Shown in pieces: positions 12,401 to 27,400 of a DNA stretch of 64,000 nucleotides. The DNA is taken from assembly GCF_040954835.1 (NCBI RefSeq), contig NC_090714.1, positions 1,166,501 through 1,230,500 on the forward strand, in the 5' to 3' direction. The stretch is from Lepisosteus oculatus (taxonomy: Eukaryota; Chordata; Actinopteri; Semionotiformes; Lepisosteidae). Numbering within the stretch: position 1 is the stretch's first letter; every line of letters starts with the position of its first letter. Made by a program: the position numbers and the translations under genes. Under the pieces are notes generated by a model that ran no database searches, was not told where the DNA came from, and worked only from the letters and a program-made list of their open reading frames with translations.

Positions 12401-15400
12401 TCTCATGTACATCTGTTTTGTTCTGATCAAATTGAACCATTCCACCATCAAGGCATCCTCTTCTTCCTCTGAGGTAGAGACAAAATCGCATGAGAGACAC
12501 TTTCTAAATGATCATTTTCTTAGGGGAAACGGAATAAAACGTCAAGATTTTCTTGCTTTTCCAAAAACCTCTCGTCAATATTTGAAATACATTTCAATTT
12601 CTCCTCCGTAATAACTACTGGATATCCTTAGCAGGTGACAGTGAGAGGGAGTGGGACACCCTGAGTGGGACTCTTACAGCCCTACAGACACATGCACATG
12701 CAGTACAGCAGCTGTCAATTCAGAGATGCATCTAATCTGTAAATGCACTTTCTTATAAAGATGGCATTGATCACCCAGGGAGAAAAATCACCCACCAAAG
12801 TGCTAGTAAGTCCAGATGATGCACAGATCAAGCAGAAGAATTAGTCGCCTTTTTTAATCTGTGACTCATCGATGCAGCAGACACGGAGCGACACGAACCC
12901 TGGGCCAAGGTACAGGGGCTGTACAGTGCCGCTGTTCCTATATTCCTAGCCTCAGTCTTCAAGGTCATTACGGGCTGAGCAATCACACCGCTGCCCCTCC
13001 CCATCCACGCACCATGGCCGGCACACGAGTCTATTTCCATCCTGCTCCTCAATCCCTCCGAGAGCCCAGGCTATCAGGAAGGGAAGGCGGTATTGTGCAC
13101 CACTCAAACACTCGGCTCATGTGGCTCCAGTCTCCACAAATTGAACAGTTTTTGGGTCACACCCCTTCAGGCTGGATCGGAGCCCCAGTCGGAGCCCCCA
13201 GGGGCCCGCGTGTCTCCCCCGACGCGCCGGGGAGAGGAAGCGCGCGGGGCCGCACACTGGCCGACGGACACACGGGGAAAACCACGGCAAGACACTGCAG
13301 TTCTTCCAGGAAGAGAACAGCGAAACCGCACAGTCTGACGATGAGCAACAATTTCAGGGCTTTAACAATCTGCTAGGAAATAGACCGTCTCAAGGGGAAT
13401 CAGAAAACCTAAAAATTACATCTGTCCTCAAACCAGCAGTCGCACATTGGTTCATATAAATTGACAAATTTCCTCAATCACAGTCTGATCTTTCGGGCTG
13501 GCACAAGGACCTACCCTAGTGAACCAAAGAACTGTGCTCTGCCAAACTGGTTTTAATATATCTTTGATATTCAACATCATAACTGGTGGAACGCACAGCA
13601 TTGTATGAAAATATTAAATGTGAATAAACACCACAAGCAGAGTTAAAACGATCGTATAAAAATTACAACGCACGGAAAAAAAAACCCAACCCGTTCAACT
13701 TTTCTGTCTCACCATATTTTTGTTGTCTGTGACAGCAGTACAAATTCAGCTCTCAGACTGTCCCTAGCAGCTGTCAGTATTTCAAACTCAATAAAACTGA
13801 TGACAATTTTACTTTTGATTCAGGTCAAGCTATTCATGTTGTACAGTCCTTTGAGGTCTGATCTCATTTCCTGGGATCCAGACCCTAAGCATAATGTATT
13901 GCCTGTGTTACAAAGCACAGCATAGTAATCATCCAGCTCAATGTCCTGTATATTAAACTTTGACAGAACAAGCTATCTGAGGCTTGGGAGAGAGCGCATC
14001 TGCATGTGAAGACCGTATGGGCTAATGCAAATCTTCCTCAGAATTCAGGGCTCTCATCTTACCCATTGTCAGCTTCAGTCATTCAGTTATCAGTAGCTTG
14101 TTTGTCAGGAATGTGTTGGGTGGGGGGATAAATTGAAACTGAAGGCTTCTCTTCTCTCACCTCCCTCATAGCTGCGAAGCTGTTTCTCCATCTCAATGCC
14201 TTTCTTTTCTAAATCATTGAGATGGTCCTCAATCTCTTCCAGCTCCTTCAGGATCTCTTCCTGGGGAATGTAGTCCTGTTTCGCCTGGGGACAAGACACT
14301 CGTTTGAAAATTTTCACTTACTGAAAAAGTTTGTACATGACTTACTTCACTTTGTTTCTAGGTGAGAAAATGATGAAAGACAGAGAAAAAAAGATTTGGG
14401 TGAAATCATCTATTTGTATTGGCATCCTTCCTTATAGAAGGAGCTTGGAAAAATGTAACCAGATATCTTTCAGCACACAGCCTTCATAACTAGTTATGTT
14501 TATACGTACAACACATTTACTGTTTTTAAGGAAATACTTAAGGGAAAGTAGAGGTACACGAGAGGGAAAGTAATGTACATTTTTTTAAAACTTATTTTTT
14601 TACAGGAAAACTGTAAACATTCAATAGGATTTCATTTTCAGCTGTTTTTTTTTCCTCAAAAGTACTATTATTTAATTTTGTCCAGAGGCTAGTTTATCCA
14701 CATTCTGCTAAAAAAGTCTTTGACCACTTAATACATTCACATCTGGTATGACTGAATCACAGAATATAATGTAACAGAACGAGAAGAAGGCGATAAGCAT
14801 TTACCTTCTGTGCCTTAGATTCAGGGCTGGTGACATCTTTAGCAGGTGAGCCCTTGTAAAAATTCACATTAATGGTAACTAAAACGAAAAAGTAATTAGT
14901 GAATTATTCAAACTGTTCCTGGTCACAAACAGCAGATCTCTGAAAAGTAGTGCATACCTAAGACTCCTCTACTGTTTGTTTAGGTGAGTTTGTGTTCAAA
15001 ATGTATTTTGTATTTCTGCAGGAGGCTTAAGCGTATATTTGTACTTGTTTGTAAAATAATATTCTTTCCAAAAAACAGGAAAACAGAATGAGAACATAGA
15101 GAACATGATCAGACAACATGAGGTGACCTGCTGTGTATTATTTACATGACCTCATGTTCTCCCAAGTCTTTTACCCTTTACTCTCCTTTTTAAAAGGAAT
15201 TGAAGTAAGACCTTTGGACAAATTCTGATAGAGGAAAATTCCAACAGGAATCACGTACACTTGAAAGAAAGAAGAACATTGAATTGATAAAGTTTCTGGC
15301 AAAAACTGGATCAGACAATTGATATAGTAAACCCCACACATAAAAGAGCTCAAGGCTACAGAGTAGCTGCCAGTGAACTAATCACTGCAGTTCTGTCAGC

Positions 15401-18400
15401 ATCTCTCTTCATCTAATCAAGCCTGTTAGACTTCCAGGTGGGAACATTTGCACAGAGCAGCAGCTCCCAAACCAAGTCCTGAAGAGCAAGACAGGTTTTT
15501 ATCCCAGGACCAAGTCTAATATATAATTTACTAATCGCTAGTCCTTGTTAGAGCGTTTAATCAATGGCATCCAACAGTCACTTAAATCAATGGCACCTGT
15601 CCACTTCCCTGTCCCTGCTGAACAGGTGCCATTGATGAAAGTGAGCTACTAAACCAGCAGAACTCTGGGCCTGAACTCCCTGGTGAAAAACTTTGCCATT
15701 GTCTCTACTGAAAAATAAACCACATTAAGTGGATTTAAAGAATCAGTACAACATATTAAATGATGCTACCATTTTCACTAACATCTAACACACCAGAAGT
15801 GCCACCTGCCGATTGTCTTTGGGCTGAACTCAAGTTTAAACACACCACCAGGTACTGCTCCTGCTGGAGCAAGTTTCGACGGACAGTCTAGATGGCTGCA
15901 CTTGTAGGAGGTGTCAACCAGGTCCTGTGGCACTGCTCACAGAAGAGATGTGTTCATTCCTGTATACTGGCTAAAGCACATTCCCGACTTAAACAAGCAG
16001 GCCTTCCTAAAGTTCAGCCAGTGAAGTAATTTTCTGTTCAAAGTACTGCATACTGGCGCTGTTGGTGCATAGCAGCAACGAGACACCCAGGTGCCAGACA
16101 CACTTTAGTGGTGGAGGAAGGGACTACCCTCTCTTACGTAAAGCATTCTGGGATAAAAGTGCTGTTTATATGCATTTTGAATGATGGTTATTATTAGCAG
16201 GATGTCAAGATGGTATTTTCTTTAAAACAAATTAAGTCCAACAAAAACATATCCCTTCATTCCTGTATTACTTTCTACCTTAAAACACAAGCCTAACGAT
16301 GCCCAGTACCTTCAGAGAGTCTGAATATTATCTACATTAAGTTCAATGTTAACTCTCAATCGGACCCATTTCAAAGGACAAAAAACATCAACAAGGACAA
16401 TGTGCATCTGTTGCAGGTGACAGCGACACAACGGTTTCGCACAAGCTTGTCATAACTGAACTGGACCACCGCAGCCTATCGCATTCTTTTGAAAAGTCAA
16501 TTATCTTGAAAAGAAGCTTTCTGCCGGTCCTGAAAGCATCTTATAGGCAGAAGGCAGCACTGGATAAATAGCACCATTCACTGGCATTAGGCTGCATTTA
16601 CATACCCTGTTGGACTTCATTTATTTCTGAGCCGCAATACAGAACATGAAAGAAAAGGTTATATGAAAGCTCTCGTGCTACACTGGCTTATCACTAAAAA
16701 GCAATAGAACTACTGCTGTTGTGATAACAAACCACTCAAGTGCACGAGGGCTCACCAGGAGTCCTCTGCCCACTGGGCCCGTTGGGAGAGGGCCTGGGAG
16801 AAGGTGCTGTTTGCTTGTCGGGGCTGGGAGCTGCAGGAATGGAGATGGTCGTGGAAAAGGTGGAGGTTGAAGTGGGTTTGGAGGCCGGAGAGAGCAAACC
16901 GCTGCTAGGTGAGGGCTTAGGGGGAACATCTGTTTTCCTTATTTCAGAGGCGGACATAGAAGAGCCTTTGTCTTTAGCATCTGTGGGCCTGGAAAAAGAA
17001 GTGGGGGTTTTAAAGGGACAGAGCAACACTTTGAAATTGAGTTAATCAAAGAGCTCAGCAAAGAGAAAGGAAATAAGAGAGAGAACAATTATACAGGGGC
17101 AGCACAATGGTGTGGTGTTGGTGGTTTCAACACCCGGCGTTCTGTCTGTGTGGAGTTTATACTGTATGTTCTCCCCGAATCTGTATGAGTTTAATCCAGG
17201 TGTTCCGGTTTCCTCCCACAGTTCAAAGATACCGTGATAGGTTAATTGGCTTCAGGGAAAACTGGCCCAGGGGTGAGTGTGTGCGTGTCTGTGTCTCTTT
17301 GCTGGGATCGGCTCCGGACTCCCACCACCCTGGGGGAATACTTTTTATGGATCAGTCATAATTCTTCAACATAAAGGCTTAGAAATGTAGCCTTGGCTTC
17401 AAGAATATCATATGGCAAATTTAAGTGAGGGTCTGTGATTAATACAGTACCTTGTATGTCTACCATTTCCTTAAATAAAGCATAACATGAATTCTACACA
17501 GGAACTACAGGAAGGACAGGACAACAGCCAGATCAGAGATTTGGCATCAGAGCACCTCCTCATCTAACTATCTCATCATAGATGCCCGATGTGGTTAAAA
17601 TCCAGCTAGGAAGCAAACCAGTGCACACGTTAATTGCAGATCACTGCCGAAAGTTCCTGAGTAATCCTCAGCAGGTGTCTCAAGATACACAGCGAGCTCC
17701 TGCTCTCGCCTCACACGTGGTGTGTCCACCTGTGCTTCCGCAAATCGGCTGTCACAGTCTCCCACGTGAAGACGCCTGAATCTGGATTCAATCGGGGGAA
17801 ATGTGTTATGCAGGCTACATACTTACTTTGATGAAGCTCCTTTTAAGACAGGTTTGAGTTTAGACCGCCAGTCTGCAGGAGACTCATTGGTATCAGCATC
17901 TGTAGACCAAGGAGAAACAAAAAGTCATGTTTACTGCCTTCCTGATCCACTACATTCTGACTCCAACTAAATACCTAAAGAATAACCAGCAACAACAGCA
18001 ATGTAACTACGTACAATAGAGCTTATTTACCTTGCATTGTTTTTGTAATGCTCATTTGCACATTTTTTATTTTTAAAAGAGTATCCTCCTGTGAGCCATG
18101 TTCTTAAATATATTAATGACCTCATTACTATTACTGTCTGTCCTGATATCTTTCTCTGTGGCTAGCAGCAAGAGGTCAGACAGCCTGTCTTTGCTCGGAC
18201 TTCACACACACCAGTTTGGAAAAGGACCTTCCCACAGTGCCAGTTGTCACAGGCTGAGATGCATAGATTTTGAGTAACTCAAACAGAATTGGGAAAAATA
18301 AGATGGGACTTGTTTCCCTCGAGACACTGCACTGATGTTTTCACGTGATTTTTGAGGTATGGTTATGAAGACTGAAACATCTGTCTGACACTCACTTTCC

Positions 18401-21400
18401 AGCCCAACAGACGGAGCTGTGACTGACCTCTGCACATGCCACAATATCTGCATTCGGCAGATCACAGAAACACCTGAAACATTAAAATAACGACATTTTC
18501 TCCTATAAACATTTCAGCTACTATTAAGATACTTTAAACATGTTTATAAAAGCCACATGAATTTGTTTGGACGGGGCAGTTTTCTGGTGTTGGCTGAGAG
18601 GACAGGGGCCCATACCTGCCCCTCCTAGGGCTATTTTTACCGATGCAACGGTTAAAGACAAGAAACCCTTTCACGGTCACTTCACACGGACGATGCTCAC
18701 GTCGTGCCTTCGCTGGCTCTGTGATTAACGCTTACCCTTGGCGCCTGGCGAGAGGGCAGGTGTTTTGACTGGAGTTCGCAGGCTGGAAGACCTGTTTGGG
18801 GAAGTGGCTTTGAGCCACGGTGGCTCGTTACTGCTGTCCTCCGCTTGTGGCGAGGGCTCGTAGGACGAAACGGGTCTGGATCCCACTGACACAGGACTGT
18901 CCCTCCTCCAGCTGGGCACCTCTGAGGCAGGAGACTTATTCCCAAGTCTAGTGGAACAAAGGTTGTCGTGACAGGCTGGTGGACGCATTCATGTTGCTAG
19001 AAAACCCCATACAGACTTCTGATAGGTTTATGCTCTTCATGAGTGGAGTTTGAACCCATGCAAATAATTTCTCAACAGTCAACTTCACTTTCAAATATTA
19101 TTTTGCTCAGTATATGATGTTATACTTACATCTTTCTTAACTAGCAGCCCTGTACACATCACCTCACACATAACTAATCAGGAGTGGACAGTGCACTGGG
19201 ATCTCTAAAATGTACAATGCATTTGCAAAGCCTGTTTAGGTGTTTAATGGGGAGGAATAGGGCTAATGGAAAGCAATAATCAATAAATTAAACTTCTGAC
19301 TTCAGGGAATCCCTATGCAACTGGTGTTCATAAATTTGACTTGTTCATATTTTGTTTCCACTATTTATTTAAAAACTAAGTTGTCATGAAAAAAATGGAC
19401 AATGATCATAACATGCATGAAAAACCTAAGATAGCAATGCAATGACACTTTGCTACTATTATTCTAGCAATAAATGCATATCAAGCCTATTTCGATCTTC
19501 ATTTCTCACTCTAAAAGACATTTCAATACAATGTGTTTCCTAACCATGACTCAGTGGAAAATACTACAGTTCAACCTATGAAGTATAGATTACACATAAA
19601 GAACTACATGGCTTCAGAAACACACTTTGTGTAAATGTGCATTTACTGTATATATACTGTACGCAGCGCTGTCTGTAGGGGGGCCAACTTTATGGAGCTT
19701 CAGATGAGCTCACGTCCCAACACATCTTGATACCACAAGAGGTCAGTGTTGCTTGCAAAATCATATTTAAGACATTTGCTGTGAAGAAACAATACTAACA
19801 GGTGATATTCAGTATCCATACAGTACATCCTCCCCATACTGTATGTATATATTATTATTTTTCAAGGATGCAAATCCAATTTTTCACTAAAAGATCAAAC
19901 AATGTTAGCTGTGAATGTCCTAGCAAGCTTTTCAACAGATTTTATTGCACTTTCAGTTTCTATGCCAATGACAAAACCAGGGTGAAGTAAGTGTGGGATT
20001 TCAGAAGAAGGAAATGTTAATCACCACAAGTACTCCGAGCCCAAACTGTGTCTGCAGCAGACATCCCTGAAGAAACCGGGGAGTCTGAAGTTCAGATCCA
20101 TCACAGAGCTTAACCCCCTGATGCCCAGCAAACTTATTCCTCCAAAGAGGTTTTAGATCAGAGACAAAGAGAATTAGATCTGTTTACTAATTAGTTATCA
20201 GCAAGTACAAGTCAAAATGTGCAATTACTCTTACTTCAGATGAGCACCTACCTGCTATTGAGCTGAAATTCAGGCGTTTTCCCTCCTGCAACGGAAAGCG
20301 ATGTGTTGTTGTTGTTGGCGTTTCCCTCAAGTGGTATTTTCTTTGCTAAAAATGATCTAGCCTTGTCCTTTCTGTCATCTGGGCTGACAGGTGACGTGAC
20401 TCTGCTTGGGGTTTCTGCAGTGACGCCCGCTGATGGCCCCCTGTTGCTGGAAGGGTCCGGTGCCGTTGGCTGGCCAGACTGGAAGAACTTTTCCCGAGCT
20501 GCCTGGGTTTTCTGAGCCGAAGAAGTCCATGGCTTGGCAGTGGAGTTTGTATCACTGGGCTTGGTGCTCACAGGCAGTGGGGTTGGCGTGGGGAATCGCG
20601 AAACTGGGGAGCTTTCGGTTTTAGGGGGCAAACACACAGTCGCAGCTTTAGGTGACACCGGGGTGCTCTTGTGCGCCCCCCCTCCAGTGAACATGGCAGA
20701 AAACGGGGGGCTCTTGGTGCTGTTCTGGGTTTTCTGATGTGTGGAACAAATGTAAGTCCCAGATTCAGGACCAGGTTTATAGGTCCCAGAGAGAAGAATA
20801 CTGGAGCACTCCTTGCACCTGTTCAAACATGAAAGGATTTTAAGTTAACTGCATTGACCACCTTTTCTGACTTAATATATACTGTATCAATACATAGCTT
20901 CTTCATGGATTCTCGAAAAAGTGCAAACCATTTATTTCTGACTAATATAAAATGAATAGCAATATGATTCTATAGATAAGGTAAATTTCCCTATTTTGTC
21001 ATTGACCATAAGGACTACATAACTGTAATAACATTTTGATTGTTATTAAACTACTGTACAGTATGTTTGGCTGCTGCTTTGTCATCAGCACATGGTAACG
21101 TCTTGCTAGAGATTTCCAAAATAGTATATAACTGATACAAAAGTACCCCAAGCTGATTATTGTTTATAATTTCAGGAACAAATTGATTCATAAAATATAT
21201 AGGCTTAGGCTTTGGTCCAAGAAATATTTGGTCCAAGAAATATATCCTGAGCATTTCTCTTGAAATAGCCTTAAAACAAGTGCCACAAAAGTCTTGCTTC
21301 AATAAAAGAATAATGAAAAAAAACTTTAAGGATATGCTGATACTAAACATACAGTTACGTTATTAAAAAAACACTGAAGATGGAGTCTCACTTGAAACAA

Positions 21401-24400
21401 TTCCTGTGATAGAGCTTTCCGTCCACAAGGTGGCGCTGTACCAGGTGAACATGATTCTTGCACACTGCACAAGTACTGCTGAGGCTTGCCTTTTTATTAG
21501 AGCTTTCAACCAAAACCTGCTTCTGGACAGAAAAAGGAGAACTATTTCAGGTTTACATCTGCAGAGTTTCTGTTTGCTCAAAGAAGCTTTGTGCACTTCT
21601 CTCAAAAAACAAAAAAACACTTGGCTCATAATGCCCAGACACTTTGAAACAGAACAGGGCTTTAAAATTTCTCTGTAAATAATTCAGAGTAAAGCATAAT
21701 TTCTACTAAACTCATTATACTGCTTCATTACTGCATTTGATCTGACGATATAATTGTTCTGTAAGAATGTGAAATGTGAAAATGTGAAAAAATAAAATGT
21801 GAACTCATTTTTATTTTACTTGTTCACAGCCATCTGAAAACTCTTTTCCAAAACCTGTGACTTATTGATTAAAGTATAATCCTAGCTTGCACTGACCACC
21901 GATCTAATGTGTTTGTTTGTAAAAGGAATGGGGCACAAATGATTTCAGCAGGAATTTTGCAAAACAAGTGGATAATTTAAGATAATGTCAAAGGCAATGT
22001 TCAAATAATATTTGACAGATCCAAAAGAAATTTAAAAAATATTTGAGATGTTTTTTTAAATAGCTATTATTTACAGTAATCTTTGATCATAGTATTATCT
22101 GGCCCTGACCAGTTTTCTAAACAGCAATACTTGTTTAGAGATCATTTAGTGCCCAGTTTACACATTAAATTCCTTCAGTTTTAAGACAAAATTGAAAACT
22201 TGTTCTACATCAAAAATGTCCAGAGATTATTAGGCGAGGTGGCAATTCTGTTTACAATAGGGTTAAGAACTGTAAAATGGAGAACAATTGTTTTTTGTTT
22301 CTACACAGAGGAACCACACACATAATTTGTAATGTGCCAAAAACAGATTTCAAAAAACAAAATCACCATGAGAAGCACAAACCAAATCTACAGTGCTGGG
22401 AAAAGCTTTCAGTCCTTGCACAGATTTCACATTTTGTTGCTTTAAAGCTTGCAGTCATGACTCTTTGAAGCAGTTATTATTTTTTTATATAAACAACATA
22501 ACTCCACACATTCAAAGCAAAAACAAAAGAAGAATACATAATTATTATGAATCTTTCACTGTGACAACCCTAAATTTAGATGCACAAAACTTAGTTAAAA
22601 TAGTTAGCTAAGTGACTTCTATCTGTGTTCACAAAATCGAACCATAAAAGAATAAATACATTTGAATTTTTCTCAGAGAACTGTACATGTTGAATTACTC
22701 AAGCTGCTCTGAACTTAGAAAAAGTTCTACAAGTGTATTTTATTCAGCGTTTTCTGTAAGTGCTCACATAGAGGTCTGAGGTACCAAAGCACATCCAGCT
22801 GTGTTAGTATTGTCTTAATTTTACTGAAGACCACAATAGACTCGGCCGCGTCACACCCAATAGTTCACAGAGCCAGGAAGCTGTTCTGTTCGAGAAGGCA
22901 GTTCCTCTAATTACCCTTTGGGATAACATAATAAAACCTCAGTGTAAAAATAGCAAAACAAGCTGTTTATTATGCTTTACTTGTCACAATACACCAGGAA
23001 AACATAATACTAAAAAAACATTTTCACTACGTATGAACTTGCGGCCACTACATGGTAAAACATACATTCCTCGGTATGACTGTGCAAAACCTTATGCTGC
23101 AGGCAGGGTCATACAGACCTTAAAAAAGTGGACTGTGAAGAAGGAAGACTGACCTACTGTATTATTGGGGTCAGATTTACAAGCTGGGTATACTGGATAT
23201 CCAGTGCAGTTCAGACACTCTTCCTACATCCATACACAGTTTAACTTCCTTGGTAAAGGAAATTGCAATAGCTACAGTATAATAAATATTCTAATAATTT
23301 GATCTAATAATTGGGTATTGGGTGGCACAGTGGTGCAGGGGTTACAATCTGGATCGGAGCTTCTATATTCTCCCCAAGGTTGCATGGGTTTCCAGTCCAA
23401 AGGACACAGTGGTAGCTCAATTGGCTTTTGTAACAATTGGCCCTGCTGTGAGTATATGCGTGTTTGCGTCTGTGAACTTGCGTCCCAGCCAGGGCGTGTC
23501 CTGCCTTGCGCCCGCTGCGTGCCGGTGGCCCTGTGACCCTGTATTGGAGCAAAGCAGCCAGGAAATGGCTGAATGGATGGATTGTGACATGATTCCGCTC
23601 TTCATGTTTGCACACTCTCAGAGTTATGGTGTTGAAGGGTTGCTTCACAGGTGTTACTTCAGTACGAAGGCTCAGGAAAATGACTGAAGGCAGTAGTATA
23701 ACAGTACTTCCCCTTCCACTCAACTAAGTGATATTAGTCATGTATGAGGTTACAGCAGGAAGCTATATCAGCGTGAGGGCAGCAAAGGAACAAGCAGAGG
23801 TTAACTCCAAGATGGAAAATAGGAAGAAGTAAAGTTTTGGCTGTTGCGCTTTCTTCAAAGTGTCTTGCCAGGCGTCACGTAAAAAAAGGATCCGCGGCTG
23901 AAACTTTGTTTTTTTTTTCTTTCTGCTGTTCAGTGTAGAATAAATCTCTGCTTGTTTATTTCTAAATTAGACCGAGCCAGACAATGTGCCTGGGAAAGGA
24001 GAGGGCTCCTGTTCGGACCCATTTTTTCTAGAAAGTTGATACACCGACGTCTTCACAGTATAACATTGAGCACTTCTGTACTCCAGAAAAACTTATAATA
24101 GTGCTACACATATATAGAAAGAATTGTACAAAGACTGTTTCACAAAGAACATCCCCAAGGAACACTTGTCATAAATGAAACTAAAGTAGTCTCAATATAG
24201 ATGAAACAAGAAGAATAAAAGCTATCTAAACAGTAGAACTAAAATTTAGAAATAAGAAACTGAGCTAATTTCATTGGCTACATTAAACTTGCCTTTTATT
24301 ACACCTGCTTAATCAGGTTTCAATTAGGGAAAAGTCACGAACCCTCTGGCCCTCAGATCACCTGAAGTGCTTCAGGTTAATGTAATACCACATGTAAAGA

Positions 24401-27400
24401 TCACAGCAGCTTTGAGCTCCTCTACATTAATTATATTATTCATCTGAAAGAAGCTGTAACAAAACTTCCCCCTATCAAGACTTGCATCCCATGACTCTTA
24501 ACTAGCAAAATGTTAAAAGTCCTCTTGAAAATTCAATCATTGCTAATCTGTACAGTGAGGTGCTTTAACACAATAAAACCCACTCCAAGGGAGGTTGAAT
24601 ACAGTGTCGTGAGTGTCAGCCCAAGCCTTTCTAGCACACCCAAAATCCCCCATAAAATTAAAACCAGCTTTCTCCCAGTTCTTCATCTCTACGCCCAGTT
24701 TTCCAGCAACATCTGTTGTTTTGAATACCGACATAAGCCCCCTGCATGTCATAATGCCAGACTAACAGATCCTACTGTATTTATCAGATTCAAATACTTC
24801 TGCAAACACTGGCGAAGCAGATTTAAGACATATAGTATATAAATCATCCTGCTATCATCATGCAACCAGCCAATTACACCTTTTCCAAACTACCGCCCAT
24901 CCAGTCCAAACCATCCCCATCTCGCATGTTCGCCATTTTCTCAGGTCCAACAATTTTCAAGGGGTGGAGGATGCTGAGCCCATGTCTGTTTAGTTACAAC
25001 AGCAGCTCTGTTGAATGCTCTGAGTGTTGTCACGTACATATTATCCCCCTCTTAAGATTGTTTCCTCCTAGATGGCAGGGCTTCACACGCAGATATTGCC
25101 AGAAAAGAGGAATAACCTTACTTTGTCGGCGTCCCCGGCTGGTGCGGGGGAGGATTTTGATGGTCTTGCGATGGTGACGGATGCAGGTGGTCTGTTTTCT
25201 GCTGCAGACTGAGGTGGGTGGGGTTTAGCAAACACCGGCTGATTCTTCTTCCCAGATGGCTCCTCCTTCGACACTTCGGCAGGTCTCTTAATTCCCGCCA
25301 TTCCCCCAACTAAGAGAAGAGAAGAGATACAGTCGAGTGCGTCCTGTACCGTTTCCGATTGTATATGTGCACGAGAATATAAATATATACAGTATATATA
25401 TAGTGCACTATTCTGCTTTAACTTTAATTACAAATTAAAATCCATAAAAGCGAATGAACTTTGCGTTTAATGGATGTAAAAACTTCATATGTTGGTCTAT
25501 TTTCTTTTGTTTACACAGATTTACAGATAAAACAAAATATTTTCCAGTACTAACAAAAATCGTATTTTTTTTATGAATACTAAGAATTTATCTGTTTGGC
25601 ATCTGTTTCATAAATCACAAATAGGCCTACCTGCACAAGACAATTCTCAGACTAAGATATTGTAAGGAATATAATTTGACCAACTGTTTATGAAAGGAAC
25701 CCACTAATCTATTAACATCATTTACAAGCTGAAATATGTTAGACCTTGTATTAATGATATACAATTCTTGTGACTAGTAAAATCAGATGGCTCTGCTTCC
25801 TTCAAAAAAAAAACTTTCAGGCTTTGCAACAGTTTAAAGGTCTGAGCAGTTTACAGACTTCTTTTTGATAAGAACACGCACACAAGCAGGAAATACAACT
25901 GCCAATTTGGCTCTGACAAAAATATAAATTAAAACTATTACACTCTGCTCCAAAGTCTCTTTTCTCCATTTCTACTTACATGTACTAAATGTGGTAGCTT
26001 GCTTTTTAAGTCACTTACCTTTATTGACCTTTTTAGCTTTGTTATACTCAGTGTGTTACCTATAGCTAATAGGCACTCTCTGTCAACAGAGCACATATAT
26101 TAAATCACTTAAGTGCTTTCAGAAACTACTGGTAACAAACTAAAAAACAGAAAGAGTTAGAAAGAAAGTTTGAGATAAGCCTATTCCTGATTATGGTAGA
26201 GATCTCCAGAAAGTGATTCGATCTGAATGTCCAATTAAATAATTTCCGGCACAATGCCATTTTACCTTATTAACAAAATAACAAATTTGACAATAAAAAA
26301 AAGAAAAATGACACAAATGCACACATGATGGTTGATCTCTGCACTCAGCCTTGATAGAGAGTGTGAAGAAAAGCTTATGGGATAAAAACAGTTGAATTTA
26401 CAAAAAAGGGAATATGAGTAAACCTAAACAAATCGAAACTTCAAATGAAGAGAACCTTACTCGGCGATCGGCCATGAAAGTAGTTATAATACTGTGACAC
26501 ATAAGTGAGAATGCTGAGCCTATCAGGAACTCTCAAAGCCACCATATCCTCCGCATCCAGCAGTGCTGGGATTCCTAGCTCTTCATCTGCAACACGGAAG
26601 GCCTAGAAAACAAAGTGCAAAAAAATGGTGTTAATGCAGCTAAAGATTACAAATCAAAAGAGTAGAAATGTCAACAATGCCACAGGTACTTGTAAATAAT
26701 TGAACTTTTTTCTATGCTGTATAAGCAGGTCCACAGACAATTGATTGGACTGACTTGAAATAGGTAAATTCATTATTTAATTCATTATTAGATGCTGTCT
26801 TGTGGGATTCTGTCCCAGCTCTCATGTATAGCCCGGACAACCAGGTGCCTGTTCTTTGGTCTCTGAGCTCTAGATACTGCATAGCCTCCAGCTCGTCCCA
26901 CACATATTCAGCTGGGGCCAAACCTGACCAGTACAGCGCCCTCAGCACAGCTCATCTTTCTGGAAAGCCTTCTTGACATAAGCAGCACCAGGATGTGTGT
27001 AGAGTAGCTTGATTACTTGCTACTCTTAATGCAGACTGATCCTGAGGTGACAGGATCAGCCTGCATTAAGAGTAGCAAGTAATCAAGTGATCGATACTGT
27101 GCTGTGCAATCAAATTGTCATCTGTCACTTCAAGTGCAGCTCTTTAGCAGCTTAATACTCCTAGCCATAGTGTCACTTCCTGGACCTTCCTGCGATTGGT
27201 CTGTAGTTAAACATCAAACAAATCATTCTGCACGTCTGTGCTGCACTCACTGATATTGGCGAGTCCACCAGAACTGTTTCACCAGCACAGCACACAGACT
27301 GCACAAAGCTATTCTTCTCTTCTCAGCAGCCTTGATGTTCAGCTGGTCACAATGAGGTGATTTAGTGATTATGCTACAGTCACATGAATATATCACGGTC

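Larger units (their letters stand above)
21517..25121 (-). other. micall2 intron 4
   Basis: Holds a dispersed repeat near 22394-22610, a tRNA-headed SINE copy at 23321-23585 and a degenerate copy of the GGCCGAAACGTTG repeat at about 23850-23970. The remainder shows nothing I can name. Confidence 0.6.

Noticed and set aside
12861..13376. A 171-codon plus-strand open frame
   Set aside because: Low-complexity product in a CpG-rich intron patch, no recognised domain, no splice partners.
16740..17045. A 101-codon Gly/Glu/Leu-rich plus-strand frame
   Set aside because: Antisense shadow of micall2 exon 9, whose Ser/Pro-rich codons leave the opposite strand open.
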